A stretch of DNA of 61,215 nt from Amycolatopsis circi (GCF_003385235.1 NZ_PQIA01000045.1:1-61215); one strand, 5' to 3'; positions 1 through 9,050 are shown, counted from the first letter of the stretch. Notes: a model not told the origin generated them from the sequence alone. Program-made: numbers and translations.

Positions 1-724
1 CGGCGAGCACCGCGGTGAGGAAGACCCACGGCGGCATCCCGTGCGGCAGCGGCACGCCGATCGCCGCCGAAATCTGCTGGGCCAAGCCGAAGCCGAGCGA
101 CGCGGCCGCTTCCGGGCGCAGCTCGTGGTAGCGGCCGAGGTACTGGCGGGCGGCCATGGCGAGGTCGTCGGTGAGGCCGCTGAGGTCGAAGTGCGCGGCC
201 CACGCTTCCAGGCCCGGCGGGACCATGAGAATCGCCTGCGCGGACTGCGGCACGCGTTCGCGGATCACCAGGGTGCCCGCGAGGTAGTCGCCGACGCGGC
301 GGCCGTTCGACGACGTCAGCGACACGATGACGGCCACCGCGCCGAGGAAGCCGAGCGCCCAGAAGTCGACGAAGAAACCGGCGAGCCCGCGGGTCAGCGC
401 GTGCCGGAAGCTGATCGGGCCGCCGTCGAGGCGCACCACGCGCAGGCCGAGCGCGAGTTTGCCGAGCGAACGGCCGCGGCTGAGCGTTTCGAACAGCACC
501 GGGTAGCCGATGACGACCAGCACGAACAGGGTCAGCATCAGCGCGAGGGTGAGCGCCGAGTCGAACGACCCGGCGGTCAGCATCAGCGCGACGAAGACCA
601 GCAGCAGCAACGCGGCCTGGACGAGGACGTCGAGCAGCATCGCGACCGCGCGGCTGGCGAGCTTCGCCACCCGCAGGTCGAGGACGACGGCCTCACCGGT
701 GACGAGATCGGACTCTTCCTGCAC
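1..724 (-). CDS. RDD family membrane protein (3' end beyond the window)
   Basis: The reading frame starts at a GTG at 724 and runs off the left edge, so about 241 codons are visible. The N-terminal part contains the RDD-type stretch (LDLRVAKLASRAVAMLLDVLVQ, about residues 15-36) leading into several hydrophobic segments, which is how RDD-domain membrane proteins begin. It is divergent from the SpoIIM-like gene at 791 with 66 bases between the starts, and a GATAGT-like -10 lies there. RDD/SpoIIM/MoxR/DUF58 neighbourhoods are a known actinobacterial arrangement (Rv3692-Rv3695 in M. tuberculosis). The molecular function is unknown. An in-frame GTG about 40 bases further upstream is an alternative start. 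Confidence 0.8.
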   Translation of the reverse strand, partial: MQEESDLVTGEAVVLDLRVAKLASRAVAMLLDVLVQAALLLLVFVALMLTAGSFDSALTLALMLTLFVLVVIGYPVLFETLSRGRSLGKLALGLRVVRLDGGPISFRHALTRGLAGFFVDFWALGFLGAVAVIVSLTSSNGRRVGDYLAGTLVIRERVPQSAQAILMVPPGLEAWAAHFDLSGLTDDLAMAARQYLGRYHELRPEAAASLGFGLAQQISAAIGVPLPHGMPPWVFLTAVLA

Positions 725-790
725 GAGGCCAGCGTAGAGCGCCGACGCGTGCGCCGGTGGCACTATCCTGGCGAGCGAGGGAGGTGGCCG

Positions 791-1795
791 GTGGACGTCG
801 ATGTGTTCGTCGCGGCGCACAGCGCTGAATGGAGCAGGCTCGGCGACCTCGCCGGGCGGCGCAGGCTGACCGGCCAGGAGGCAGACGAGCTGGTCACGCT
901 GTATCAACGCGCCGCGACGCATCTGTCGATGATGCGCTCGACCGCACCCGACCCGGCCCTCCTGGCGAGGCTGTCGGCGCTGGTGGCCCGCGGCCGTTCG
1001 GCGGTAGCCGGTTCGCACAGCCCGGCGTGGCGCGAGGTCGGCCTGTTCTTCACCCGCCGATTCCCGGCCGCGGTGTACCTGAGCCGCCGCTGGTGGATCC
1101 CGGCGGCGCTGCTGTCGGTCGCGGTGATGGCGGTGCTGGCCGTGTGGATCGCGGGCGACCCGGAGGTGCGCGCTTCGCTGGTGTCGCCGGACGAGGTACA
1201 CGCGATGACCGCACCAGGCGGCCAGTACGAGACGTACTACTCGACCGGCCCGGCGGCGTCCTTCGCGGCGAAGGTGTGGACGAACAACGCGTGGGTGGCG
1301 GCGACGTGCCTGTTCCTGGGCGTCGCGCTCGGCTTGCCGGTGATCGCCGCGCTGTGGATGAACTCCCTGAACGCCGGGATCGCGATCGGGCTGATGTCCT
1401 CAGCCGGCCGCGGCGATGTCCTGCTGGGACTGCTGCTCCCGCACGGCCTGCTGGAACTGACGGCGGTGTTCATCGCAGCCGGGACCGGTCTGAAACTCGG
1501 CTGGACCGCGGTGGACCCGGGACGGCGTTCGCGAAGCGCCGCGCTGGCCGAGCAGGGCCGCTCGGTGGTGGTGATCGCGCTGGGGCTGGCGTGCGTGCTG
1601 CTGGTGTCGGGCGTGATCGAGGCGTTCGTGACGCCGTCGGGCTGGCCGACGTGGCTGCGAATCGGCATCGGGGCGGTGGTGGAGCTGCTGTTCCTGACGT
1701 ACGTGTTCACGCTGGGGCGGCGAGCCGCGCGGGACGGGGAGACCGGCGACGTGGACCGCCGGGCCGCCGGAGACGCCCTCCCCGAAGCTGGCTGA
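791..1795 (+). CDS. Stage II sporulation protein M (SpoIIM)-family membrane protein
   Basis: The protein has 334 residues and starts at a GTG preceded by GAGGGAGG. The first 95 residues are soluble and helical. About five membrane segments follow (roughly 101-120, 167-190, 210-237, 257-280 and 290-308), including the HGLLELTA stretch typical of SpoIIM-like proteins. The organism need not sporulate through this protein: in actinobacteria the family is a general membrane protein found beside MoxR/DUF58 genes. The frame stays open far upstream over the divergent RDD gene, but that part is antisense, and the GTG with its binding site marks the true start. The gene converges on DUF58, with a 55-bp palindrome filling the gap. 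Confidence 0.85.
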   Translation: MDVDVFVAAHSAEWSRLGDLAGRRRLTGQEADELVTLYQRAATHLSMMRSTAPDPALLARLSALVARGRSAVAGSHSPAWREVGLFFTRRFPAAVYLSRRWWIPAALLSVAVMAVLAVWIAGDPEVRASLVSPDEVHAMTAPGGQYETYYSTGPAASFAAKVWTNNAWVAATCLFLGVALGLPVIAALWMNSLNAGIAIGLMSSAGRGDVLLGLLLPHGLLELTAVFIAAGTGLKLGWTAVDPGRRSRSAALAEQGRSVVVIALGLACVLLVSGVIEAFVTPSGWPTWLRIGIGAVVELLFLTYVFTLGRRAARDGETGDVDRRAAGDALPEAG

Positions 1796-1811
1796 CCCTG
1801 CTAGGCGAGAA

Positions 1812-1866
1812 GTCCGTGAGGGGAACCCTGAGGGACTCAGAGTCCCTCAGGGTTCCCCTCACGGAC
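1812..1866. repeat. Family-1 palindrome, copy A (terminator-like)
   Basis: A 55-base perfect palindrome: 27-base arms starting GTCCGTGAGGGGAACCCTGA and a one-base centre. It starts 16 bases after the spoIIM stop and ends directly against the DUF58 stop, so it could end transcription from both sides. There is no T-run. It is identical to copy D at 34837. Confidence 0.9.
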
Positions 1867-3147
1867 CTACAACCGGCCCGCCGCCTTGAGGGCTAGGTAG
1901 CGGTCGGCGAGGGCGGGCGGGAGGTCCTCCGGAACCGCGTCCACCACGCCCACTCCGTGCTTGGTCAACCGCGCCGTCGACGACTCCCGGTCAGCCAACG
2001 CCCGCTCCGCCGCGGCAGCGTCATAAACCGCCTCCGCCGACCCTCGCGAGGCCGCCATCTCCGCCACCCGAGGGTCCGCCACCGAAGCGACCAGCACTTC
2101 ATGCCGAGCCGTCAACGACCCCAGCACCGGGAACAATCCCTCCTCCAACGGCGCCGGTTCCAGCCCGGTCAACAACACCACCAAAGCCCGCCGACGCGTC
2201 CGTCGCAGCACTTCCGCCACCATCCCCCGCGCGTCCGTCTCCACCAGCGACGGTTCGATCGTGGCAAGGGCGTTCACCAAGGACGGCGTCGAAGCATTCG
2301 GAACCGAAGCCCGCACCCGACGGTCGTAAGCCACCAGATCCACCCGGTCCCCGGCCCGGGAAGCCAGCGCGGCCAGCAAAAGCGCCGCATCCATCGCCGC
2401 GTCCAACCGTGGCGCGTCACCGACCCGTCCGGCCGAGACGCGGCCGGTGTCCAGCACCAAAACCACCTGCCGGTCGCGTTCCGGACGCCACGTCCGCACC
2501 ATCACATCCGACGCGCGGGCCGTCGCGCGCCAGTCGATCGACCGGACATCGTCGCCGATGACGTACTCGCGCAGAGAGTCGAATTCCGTTCCCTGGCCCC
2601 GAATCAACACCGCATTGCGACCGTCCAGCTGCTGCAACCGAGCCAGTCGCGAAGGCAGATGCTTGCGGCTGTGGAACGGCGGCAGCACCCGAACGCTCCA
2701 CGGCACCTCGTGCGAACCCTGCCGCGCGGCCAACCCCAACGGCCCCACCGAGCGCACGGTTACCCGCGCGGCGAGGCGGTCACCACGACGGGTCGGGAGC
2801 AGCGTGGTCGTCAACGCACGCCGTTCGCCGGACGGAACGGCCAGCGGATGCCGGTCATCGGCACCGGCGCTCGGCGGCCAGGCGTCGCGCAGCGAACCGC
2901 GGACGGTGCGCCCGCCGGGATTCGTCACGGTCAGCGTGACCTCGGCGGGCTCCCCGAGCCGGACGGAAGTGGTGCCGCTGCGCGAAAACCGCAGCGCCCG
3001 CACACTCCCGGCCAGGACGAGGTCCACGACGACCAGCACGAGCAGCACCGCGACCGCAATCGCGACGCCGGTGCCGGACGGGAACAGCAGCCCGACCACC
3101 AGCGCCCCTAAGAGCGCCAGCAGCCCGAGCCGCCCGGTGATCGCCAT
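1867..3147 (-). CDS. DUF58 domain-containing protein
   Basis: The protein has 426 residues and an ATG start directly behind the moxR stop. Two membrane segments lie at residues 7-50, followed by a beta-rich region. The DUF58 signature (LREYVIGDDVRSIDWRATAR) is near residue 195, and a von Willebrand A-like fold begins at VVLVLDTGR. DUF58 proteins are usually encoded with MoxR AAA+ ATPases, which are thought to act on them as chaperones at the membrane; the substrate here is unknown. It is the last gene of the DUF4129-DUF4350-moxR-DUF58 operon and ends at palindrome copy A. Confidence 0.9.
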   Translation of the reverse strand: MAITGRLGLLALLGALVVGLLFPSGTGVAIAVAVLLVLVVVDLVLAGSVRALRFSRSGTTSVRLGEPAEVTLTVTNPGGRTVRGSLRDAWPPSAGADDRHPLAVPSGERRALTTTLLPTRRGDRLAARVTVRSVGPLGLAARQGSHEVPWSVRVLPPFHSRKHLPSRLARLQQLDGRNAVLIRGQGTEFDSLREYVIGDDVRSIDWRATARASDVMVRTWRPERDRQVVLVLDTGRVSAGRVGDAPRLDAAMDAALLLAALASRAGDRVDLVAYDRRVRASVPNASTPSLVNALATIEPSLVETDARGMVAEVLRRTRRRALVVLLTGLEPAPLEEGLFPVLGSLTARHEVLVASVADPRVAEMAASRGSAEAVYDAAAAERALADRESSTARLTKHGVGVVDAVPEDLPPALADRYLALKAAGRL

Positions 3148-4113
3148 TTAGCGCGGCACCGGCACGGAGGCCAGCACGCGGTCGAGGACGCCGTCCGCGG
3201 TCACGCCTTCGAGTTCGGCTTCGGGCCGCACGTCGAGGCGATGCCGGAGCGCGGGCCGGGCGAGCGCCTTGACGTCGTCGGGCGTCGCGTAATCCCGGCC
3301 GGACAGCCAGGCCCACGCGCGCGTGACGGCGAGCAAAGCCGTTGCGCCACGCGGAGAAACGCCGATGCGCACCGCCGGGAGTTCCCGGGTAGCACGGCAA
3401 AGGTCGACGACGTAGCCGATCACTTCCGGCCCAACGGTCACCTTCGCGACCGCCTCCCGCGCAGCAGCAAGCTCCGCCGCCCCAGCGACCGGGCGCACGC
3501 CTGCCGCAGCGAGGTTGCGCGGGTCGAAACCCTGCGCGTGCCGCCAAAGAATGCCAATCTCGTCCTCACGCGACGGTGCCAGCATGGTCAGCTTCAACAG
3601 GAACCGGTCCAGCTGGGCCTCGGGCAACGGATAGGTGCCCTCGTACTCCACCGGGTTCTGCGTAGCGACCACCACGAACGGATCCGGCAGCGGACGCGAG
3701 GTGCCGTCGATCGACACCTGCCGCTCCTCCATCGCCTCCAGCAGCGACGACTGCGTCTTCGGCGGCGTCCGGTTGATTTCGTCCGCCAGCAGCAGATTCG
3801 TGAACACCGGGCCCTCGCGGAAGGAGAACTCGCCGCTGTGCGCGTCGTACACAATGGACCCGGTGACGTCGCCCGGCATCAGGTCCGGCGTGAACTGCAC
3901 GCGCGTCGTCTTCAGGTCCAGCGACGCCGCCAAAGCGCGCACCAGCAACGTCTTCGCGACGCCCGGCACGCCCTCCAGCAGCACGTGCCCCCGGCAGAGC
4001 AGCGCGAGGATGAGCCCGGTGACGGCCGCGTCGTTGCCGACCACGGCCTTCCCGACCTCGGTGCGCAATGCGATCAGGGCCGCCCGCGCGTCCTGCATCT
4101 GTTCGGTACTCAA
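3148..4113 (-). CDS. MoxR-family AAA+ ATPase
   Basis: The protein has 321 residues. The start is TTG at 4113, supported by GAGGTGG seven bases upstream and by overlap with the DUF4350 stop (TTGA). Walker A is GVPGVAKT at about residues 48-55, Walker B is LLLADEINR near 107-115, and the sensor region reads VATQNPVEYEGTYPLPEAQLDRF, all standard for MoxR. MoxR ATPases act as chaperones that mature or activate partner proteins, typically with DUF58/vWA proteins encoded next door, as here. TTG as a coupled start may tune its output relative to the upstream gene. Confidence 0.93.
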   Translation of the reverse strand: MSTEQMQDARAALIALRTEVGKAVVGNDAAVTGLILALLCRGHVLLEGVPGVAKTLLVRALAASLDLKTTRVQFTPDLMPGDVTGSIVYDAHSGEFSFREGPVFTNLLLADEINRTPPKTQSSLLEAMEERQVSIDGTSRPLPDPFVVVATQNPVEYEGTYPLPEAQLDRFLLKLTMLAPSREDEIGILWRHAQGFDPRNLAAAGVRPVAGAAELAAAREAVAKVTVGPEVIGYVVDLCRATRELPAVRIGVSPRGATALLAVTRAWAWLSGRDYATPDDVKALARPALRHRLDVRPEAELEGVTADGVLDRVLASVPVPR

Positions 4114-5249
4114 GAACGCTCCACCTCTCGTTCCACCGCGTCCAGTTCGTCAGCCAGCCGCACCAGCGCCGCCTCGTCGGACGGCGACGGGCCGTACAGC
4201 ACCGCCCCGACCTCGTTCGGCGCCTGGCCGGTCCGCGCGCTCACCGTCTCCACCACCGCGGGCGGGCCGGCGTCGCGCGGCAATCCCAGTCTCTTCCGCA
4301 GCCGCGTCCTGGCCGCCTCGCGCAAGGTTTCCGCCGCGTGCCCGCTCGCGCCGCCCCGCCGGTACAGCCGGGCCCGGCCCTCCGCCGTTTCCGCCGACCG
4401 CACGACCACCGGCAGCGGTTCGCGCACCACCGGCCCGAGCCGCCGCGCACGCCACAGCGCGAAAAGCACGATCGCGATTCCCGCGGTCAGCGCACCGTAT
4501 CGCCAGCCGGGCGGGATCAGGTCGACGAACGGCTTCTTCTCGCCGGCCAGCCCGGGGTCCTCTGTGGACGGTACATACCAGACCAGCTGCCGGTGATCGC
4601 CCAGCAACCGCATGCTGAACGAGGCGTTGCCTTCCTTGGCGATCTGGTCGTTGGTGAACGCGTCCGCGGCGCCTAGCACAGTCACGGTGCCAGTCCGGTC
4701 CGCCAGCTGCACGAAACTCGGTTCGGCACCGTCGCGGTAGCAGGTACGCGCCGTCTTGTCGTCGGTGCTGTAATGCCGTCCGCCGAGCGTGACCGAACCT
4801 GCGCTGACCGCCGCGCCGACCGTGCAACCCGGTTGCAGCGTACGGACATCTCCCTCGCCCGCCGGGGAAACTGTCGGCGCAGTCATGCCCAGCGCATTCG
4901 ATCCAGGCGCGACGAGCACGAGGTGCGCGACCCGGCGTCGCAGGTCGGCCAACCCGTCCTTGGGCACCAATTGCGGGTTAGTGATCAGCAGAGTTCCACT
5001 GTCGGCGGCCTCGCGTGCCTCGGCGAGCGTATGCACGGCGCGGATCTGGACGCCTTCCTGCTCCAGCAAATGCGCGAGAGCGTGGCTGCCGCGTGGTTCG
5101 TAGGAGCCGGGATCGAATTCGCCGCTGGTCTGCTTGCCGAGGCTGAGCACGATGGCGATCGCGACGATCACGATCAGCAGGAGAAGCGCGAGCGGAACCC
5201 TGACACCACGCCAGATTCGGCGCAGATCCGGCGAAACGGCTGTGCTCAT
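4110..5249 (-). CDS. DUF4350 domain-containing membrane protein
   Basis: The protein has 379 residues and an ATG start that overlaps the DUF4129 stop (ATGA). One membrane helix lies at about residues 17-37, an extracytoplasmic DUF4350 domain follows (SHALAHLLEQEGVQIRAVHTLAEA), a second helix lies around residues 250-270 (RYGALTAGIAIVLFALW), and the cytoplasmic tail is Arg-rich. The family is found in MoxR operons; its biochemical role is not known. It is coupled on both sides, so the operon products are probably made in fixed ratio. Confidence 0.87.
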   Translation of the reverse strand: MSTAVSPDLRRIWRGVRVPLALLLLIVIVAIAIVLSLGKQTSGEFDPGSYEPRGSHALAHLLEQEGVQIRAVHTLAEAREAADSGTLLITNPQLVPKDGLADLRRRVAHLVLVAPGSNALGMTAPTVSPAGEGDVRTLQPGCTVGAAVSAGSVTLGGRHYSTDDKTARTCYRDGAEPSFVQLADRTGTVTVLGAADAFTNDQIAKEGNASFSMRLLGDHRQLVWYVPSTEDPGLAGEKKPFVDLIPPGWRYGALTAGIAIVLFALWRARRLGPVVREPLPVVVRSAETAEGRARLYRRGGASGHAAETLREAARTRLRKRLGLPRDAGPPAVVETVSARTGQAPNEVGAVLYGPSPSDEAALVRLADELDAVEREVERS

Positions 5250-5878
5250 GCGTCCGCCAAAACCGGTCGGGCACGACGGACGCGTTCGTCCAATTCGGAC
5301 AAAGTGCGGTAACCGGCTTCGGTGCCCGGCCGCCCGCCGTAGTGCACGTCGTCGAACTGCCGCGCGGCGGCCGTGAGTTCAACCGCCAGGTCCGGCAGGA
5401 ACCGCCCGGCTTCGGCAACGGCTTCGTCCGCGGTCCGGCCGGAACGGGCGTCGAGCAGCGCGCGCTCTTCCATCCCCCGCACGAGCGCGCGGAACCGATC
5501 GCGCACCGCGTCGGCGAAATCACCGCGAGCAGCGGCTTCCTCGGCGGCTTTCCGGTACTCGTCCGCGGTTTTCCGCCGTCCGCTGAACACCTCGCCTGCC
5601 GTCTTCGCGGACCGGCCGACCTTGCCCACCCGCAGCCGCACGACCACGATCAGCACGATCAGCAACGCCAGCACCAGAAGCAGGCCGAGTGGTCCGCCGG
5701 GCACCCCGGACAACGCGTTGAACAGCTTGGCGATCATCCGCCCGAGCCATTGCCAGAACTGTTCGAGCGCACCGGGCTGCGCGGCCGCGTAACCCGGGTC
5801 GGTCAGTTCCTGGACCGCCCGCAGCCGGGCGGGGTCCCGGTCGATGTCGACCGGGACGTCGGCGAGAAAACCGATCAC
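5246..5878 (-). CDS. DUF4129 domain-containing protein
   Basis: The protein has 210 residues. The GTG start at 5878 overlaps the upstream stop codon (GTGA), so I chose it over much longer open upstream sequence that is antisense or out of frame to the real gene. A membrane helix spans about residues 64-86 (GLLLVLALLIVLIVVVRLRV). The C-terminal DUF4129 region resembles the cytoplasmic domain of transglutaminase-type proteins in the same operon class (RFRALVRGMEERALLDARSGRTADE). It is coupled to DUF4350 downstream. The function is unknown. Confidence 0.86.
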   Translation of the reverse strand: MIGFLADVPVDIDRDPARLRAVQELTDPGYAAAQPGALEQFWQWLGRMIAKLFNALSGVPGGPLGLLLVLALLIVLIVVVRLRVGKVGRSAKTAGEVFSGRRKTADEYRKAAEEAAARGDFADAVRDRFRALVRGMEERALLDARSGRTADEAVAEAGRFLPDLAVELTAAARQFDDVHYGGRPGTEAGYRTLSELDERVRRARPVLADA

Positions 5879-7407
5879 CACGCCTGCTGCGGCGGTTTCG
5901 GCGGCTGGATGCCCGCCGCCCTGGCCAATTCGATGTCCATGCCCTCGCGGCGCATCCGCTGGTCGATGTAGAGCACCACGGTGACCAGCGCGGTGAACGG
6001 CATGACGATCGTCTCCGCAATCACCTTGCCCACCGACTGCAGCACCAGGCCGCCGGTCGTCACCTTCGGGATTGTCGCCTGCGGGTTGAAGAGGCCGCTG
6101 AACGCGCCCGAGCCGAGGCTGAACGGAACGCTGACGATCGCCGAGATCAGCCAGCTGATCACGGCCGCCAGCAGCAGAATCCCGAACACCCGCCAGAACA
6201 TCCCCGACACGAGCTGCCGCGACCGCGTGAACGCCTGTCCGATCGTGCCGCGTTCCAGCACCAGCGCGGGACCGGCGAGCGACCAGAACACATACGGCAG
6301 CACGGCGGGAAGCAGGCAGAACGCCGCGGCGACGATCGTGGCCAGCGTGTAAAGGATGGTGACGGCCAGCAGCGGCAGCAGGCGCGGCGCGGCTTCGCGC
6401 ATCGCCGAACCGAAGTCGACCGGACGGCCGAGCACCGCCTTGCCCATCACCACGGTGAGGAAGCCGGTGAGGAAAGTCTGCGCCAGCATGGAGATCACGA
6501 GCGTCGGCAGCAGCGCGGTGAGCGTGGAGCCCAGGACGCTGTAGAGCGCGTCGAGCTGCTGTTGCTGCGTCGCGGCCGGGCCGAGCTGGGCGACCCGGTT
6601 GAAATCGGGCACCAGCCACAGCGACACGACGAGGTTCAGCCCCGCCGAGATCACCGCGACGACCGCGGCCACCCCGAGGATCAGCAACGGATACCGGCGG
6701 ATCGCGGTGATCGCGCCGTCGAGGATGTCGCCGACGTTCAACGGGCGCAACGCGATCACGCCCGGTTTGCCCAGTCCGTTCGGGCTCCAGCCCGGGCCGG
6801 GACGGCCGTGGCCGCCGCCGGGGTACTGCGGAAGCGGTTGCTGGCCCGGGGATTGCTGGCCTGGGGATTGCTGGCCTGGGGATTGCCAGCCGCCTGCCGG
6901 AGGCGGGGTAGCACCTGGCGGCGGGAACGCGCCGGGCTGCGCCGGAGTGGTGCCAGCCGGGTTCTCGCCGCCGGGAGACGAGGACACCCCGGGCGAGGTC
7001 CCGCTGCCCTGCTGCGGCGTCGCGCCTGCCGGGTTTGCCCCGCTCGACTGCGGCGTCGCGCCAGCCGGGCTTTCCCAGCCCTGCGGCGGCGTCGCGCCAG
7101 CCGGAGACGCGCTTGCCGGACTTCCTCCGGTCGGCCGCGATGCCGCGCCAGCCGGGTTTTCGCTGGCAGACGACGGATTCGCGCCGGTCTGGCTTCCCCC
7201 GGCAGGCGAAGTCGCTCCGGACGAAGCGGCGTTTTCGCTGCCGGGCGACGAAATTCCGGCGCCGGAACCGGAGGGCGAGGACGAGGTGTCCGTTTCGCCG
7301 GTCTCCTGCGGAGTGGCGGCGGACGCGTCCGGGTCGGGGCTCGCGAAGCCCCGGCTCGGCGTTGGCGTGTCGTCCCCCGGCCCGGGCGAACCGGGTGAAT
7401 TTGTCAT
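5875..7407 (-). CDS. Glycerophosphoryl diester phosphodiesterase-type membrane-domain protein
   Basis: The protein has 510 residues and an ATG start at 7407. Residues 1 to about 205 are low-complexity (Pro, Ser, Gly, Ala, Gln) with short repeats such as NPAGATPQ and GQQSPGQQSPGQQ; the latter is a visible DNA tandem repeat at 6840-6890. The remaining 300 residues form about six membrane helices (LRPLNVGDILDGAITAIRRYPLLIL onward), matching the membrane domain found attached to some GDPD enzymes. No catalytic GDPD domain is present, so enzyme activity should not be assumed. It is the first gene of the coupled operon and diverges from the zinc peptidase across an 18-bp inverted repeat. Confidence 0.82.
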   Translation of the reverse strand: MTNSPGSPGPGDDTPTPSRGFASPDPDASAATPQETGETDTSSSPSGSGAGISSPGSENAASSGATSPAGGSQTGANPSSASENPAGAASRPTGGSPASASPAGATPPQGWESPAGATPQSSGANPAGATPQQGSGTSPGVSSSPGGENPAGTTPAQPGAFPPPGATPPPAGGWQSPGQQSPGQQSPGQQPLPQYPGGGHGRPGPGWSPNGLGKPGVIALRPLNVGDILDGAITAIRRYPLLILGVAAVVAVISAGLNLVVSLWLVPDFNRVAQLGPAATQQQQLDALYSVLGSTLTALLPTLVISMLAQTFLTGFLTVVMGKAVLGRPVDFGSAMREAAPRLLPLLAVTILYTLATIVAAAFCLLPAVLPYVFWSLAGPALVLERGTIGQAFTRSRQLVSGMFWRVFGILLLAAVISWLISAIVSVPFSLGSGAFSGLFNPQATIPKVTTGGLVLQSVGKVIAETIVMPFTALVTVVLYIDQRMRREGMDIELARAAGIQPPKPPQQAW

Positions 7408-7524
7408 CGGAGCCCCTCGTCTGCACGACCCTGCGGTTGCTGCCGTCACTCTTCCAGAGCCGTCCGCACCCGGCCAGACCTGGGGGGACGTCCGGACGAG
7501 GAGCCAGTCCGGCGAAGTGCTGCG

Positions 7525-7580
7525 GCGGGCCGGGCGTCCCCCGATATGCTGAACGGCAAGCCGGGGGACGCCCGGCCCGC
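7525..7580. promoter_or_regulatory. 18-bp perfect inverted repeat in a divergent promoter
   Basis: The arms GCGGGCCGGGCGTCCCCC (7525-7542) and its exact complement (7563-7580) flank a 20-base spacer that includes a TATGCT -10-like box at 7544-7549. It lies 26 bases before the zinc peptidase start and 118 bases before the divergent membrane-protein start. It may be an operator, or a hairpin in the 5' leader if transcription starts upstream of it. The spacer is AT-richer than its surroundings. Confidence 0.7.
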
Positions 7581-7605
7581 GCCGAGACCCACCGGGACTG
7601 CCCTG

Positions 7606-8793
7606 ATGACGCAACCGCCCTACGGCCAGGTGCCGCCACGCGGGACCGTTCAACCGCCGCCGGTGCCGGGTCAAGGACCGGTGCCGCCGGGCCAGTACCC
7701 GGGTCAGGCGCAAGGTCCGTACCAGGCCCAGCCGGGACAGGCGCCGTACCAGGGACAGCAGCCGCCGTATCAGGGTCCGCCGCCGCAGGGTCCGCCGTGG
7801 CAGCAGCCGCCGCCGTCCTATCCGGTGCCGCCGCGCAAACCGACCGGTCTGATCGTCGGGCTCTGCCTGGGCGCGGTCGCGGTGCTGGCGCTGGGCGTCG
7901 TCGCGATCGTTTCCCTGAACCGCGGGTCGGGGCCGAACAACGCGGGCTACCAGGCCGCGCCGCCGACGCCGTCGTCCGCCTACGAACTGCCTCCGACCAG
8001 CGGCTCGTCCACTGCTTCGAGTGCGCCGTCCAGCCCGTCGGAAAGCCCGAGCACCTCCGTCAGCGCGGGCCCGCACAAGATCCTCAAGCTGGCCGACCAC
8101 CCGATCCTGCAGGACCGCAATGCCGGCCTCCAAAACCTCGCCTGCAACCTGCCGCCGTGGACGAGCACGCAGGACGGCGCGGAAGCGTTCTTCACCGCGG
8201 CGAGCAAATGCCTCGACGCGGCGTGGGGCCCGTTCCTCGAGTCCTACAACCTGCCGTTCACGCCGCCCGCGCTGCACTTTCCGACCGGCCCGAGCTTCGA
8301 CACCGAATGCGGCACCATCCAGGTCGGCATCGCCACCGCGGCGTACTACTGCGAGAACAACCTGTATGTCCCGTTCAAGGGCCTGCAGACCGACCAGTAC
8401 GGCAACAACCCCGGCGTTTACCTGGCGCTTTTCGCCCACGAGTACGGCCACCACGTGCAGGAAGTCGCGGGCATCATGGACGCCGCGTGGCAGAAGATCT
8501 ACGCGGCCGGCCAGAACAGCCCCGAGGGCCTCGACATGTCGCGCCGCAAAGAACTACAGGCGCAGTGCTTCTCCGGAATGTTCCTGGGCGCGCACGTCGA
8601 CCGCGGCGGCACGATCACCCGCGACATGTACAACAAGGCCTGGAACGACCAGGAAACCCGCGGGGACAACACTTCCCACAGCCACGACCACGGCACCAAC
8701 GCGCATTACGCGCAGTGGTGGCGGGCCGGGGCGAAGGACAACCGGATCGCGAACTGCAACACCTTCGCCGCCTCTGCTGCGGACGTCAGCTGA
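7606..8793 (+). CDS. Neutral zinc metallopeptidase (YpfJ-like)
   Basis: The protein has 395 residues; the ATG at 7606 gives the sequence MTQPPYGQ. Residues 1-75 are a Pro/Gln/Gly-rich cytoplasmic segment, one membrane helix follows at about 80-105 (LIVGLCLGAVAVLALGVVAIV), then a Ser/Thr/Pro linker and an extracytoplasmic domain. The zinc motif HEYGH is at about 278-282, in FAHEYGHHVQEVAG, followed by RKELQAQCFSG, which supplies the usual downstream acidic ligand region. The physiological substrate is unknown. A 52-bp tandem array lies directly after the stop codon. Confidence 0.88.
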   Translation: MTQPPYGQVPPRGTVQPPPVPGQGPVPPGQYPGQAQGPYQAQPGQAPYQGQQPPYQGPPPQGPPWQQPPPSYPVPPRKPTGLIVGLCLGAVAVLALGVVAIVSLNRGSGPNNAGYQAAPPTPSSAYELPPTSGSSTASSAPSSPSESPSTSVSAGPHKILKLADHPILQDRNAGLQNLACNLPPWTSTQDGAEAFFTAASKCLDAAWGPFLESYNLPFTPPALHFPTGPSFDTECGTIQVGIATAAYYCENNLYVPFKGLQTDQYGNNPGVYLALFAHEYGHHVQEVAGIMDAAWQKIYAAGQNSPEGLDMSRRKELQAQCFSGMFLGAHVDRGGTITRDMYNKAWNDQETRGDNTSHSHDHGTNAHYAQWWRAGAKDNRIANCNTFAASAADVS

Positions 8794-8802
8794 GCTGGTC
8801 GC

Positions 8803-9050
8803 CACTGCGTTCGTAGTGGTTCGCCGAGAACGGTTGGGCCGGCACTACGGTTGCAGTGGTTTGCGTATCACTGCCGCGTTCAATGCAATATCGGCACTAC
8901 GTCCGTCGTGGTTCGGCCTGCCTGGCTGAATTCTGGCACGGATTGGCGCTGCGGCCGTAGTGGTTCCGCAGCGCGACCGCATCCGGTGAGGTTTCTGGCG
9001 GTACGGCCGCAGTGGTCCGGTCAGCGGGACCGCGGCGGGTCGTGCGCGTC
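8803..9050. repeat. 52-bp tandem array of a 16-bp palindrome (five copies)
   Basis: Five copies of a core close to CACTACGGCCGTAGTG start at 8803, 8843, 8895, 8947 and 8999. Copies two to five are exactly 52 bases apart; the first gap is 40. Each core is followed by GGTTCGC-like sequence, and the rest of the unit is degenerate. The array fills the space between the zinc peptidase stop and the convergent two-TM gene. It could be a multi-copy protein-binding site, a 3' structure or a decaying repeat. Confidence 0.75.

Noticed and set aside
41..790. Long plus-strand open frame continuing upstream of the SpoIIM-like gene
   Set aside because: It is antisense to the RDD gene and rich in Arg/Glu/Asp shadow composition; the GTG at 791 with GAGGGAGG marks the true start.
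5879..7639. Upstream extension of the DUF4129 frame to nearly 800 codons
   Set aside because: It is an alternate frame of the GDPD-type membrane-protein gene; the GTGA overlap at 5878 fits the coupled operon.
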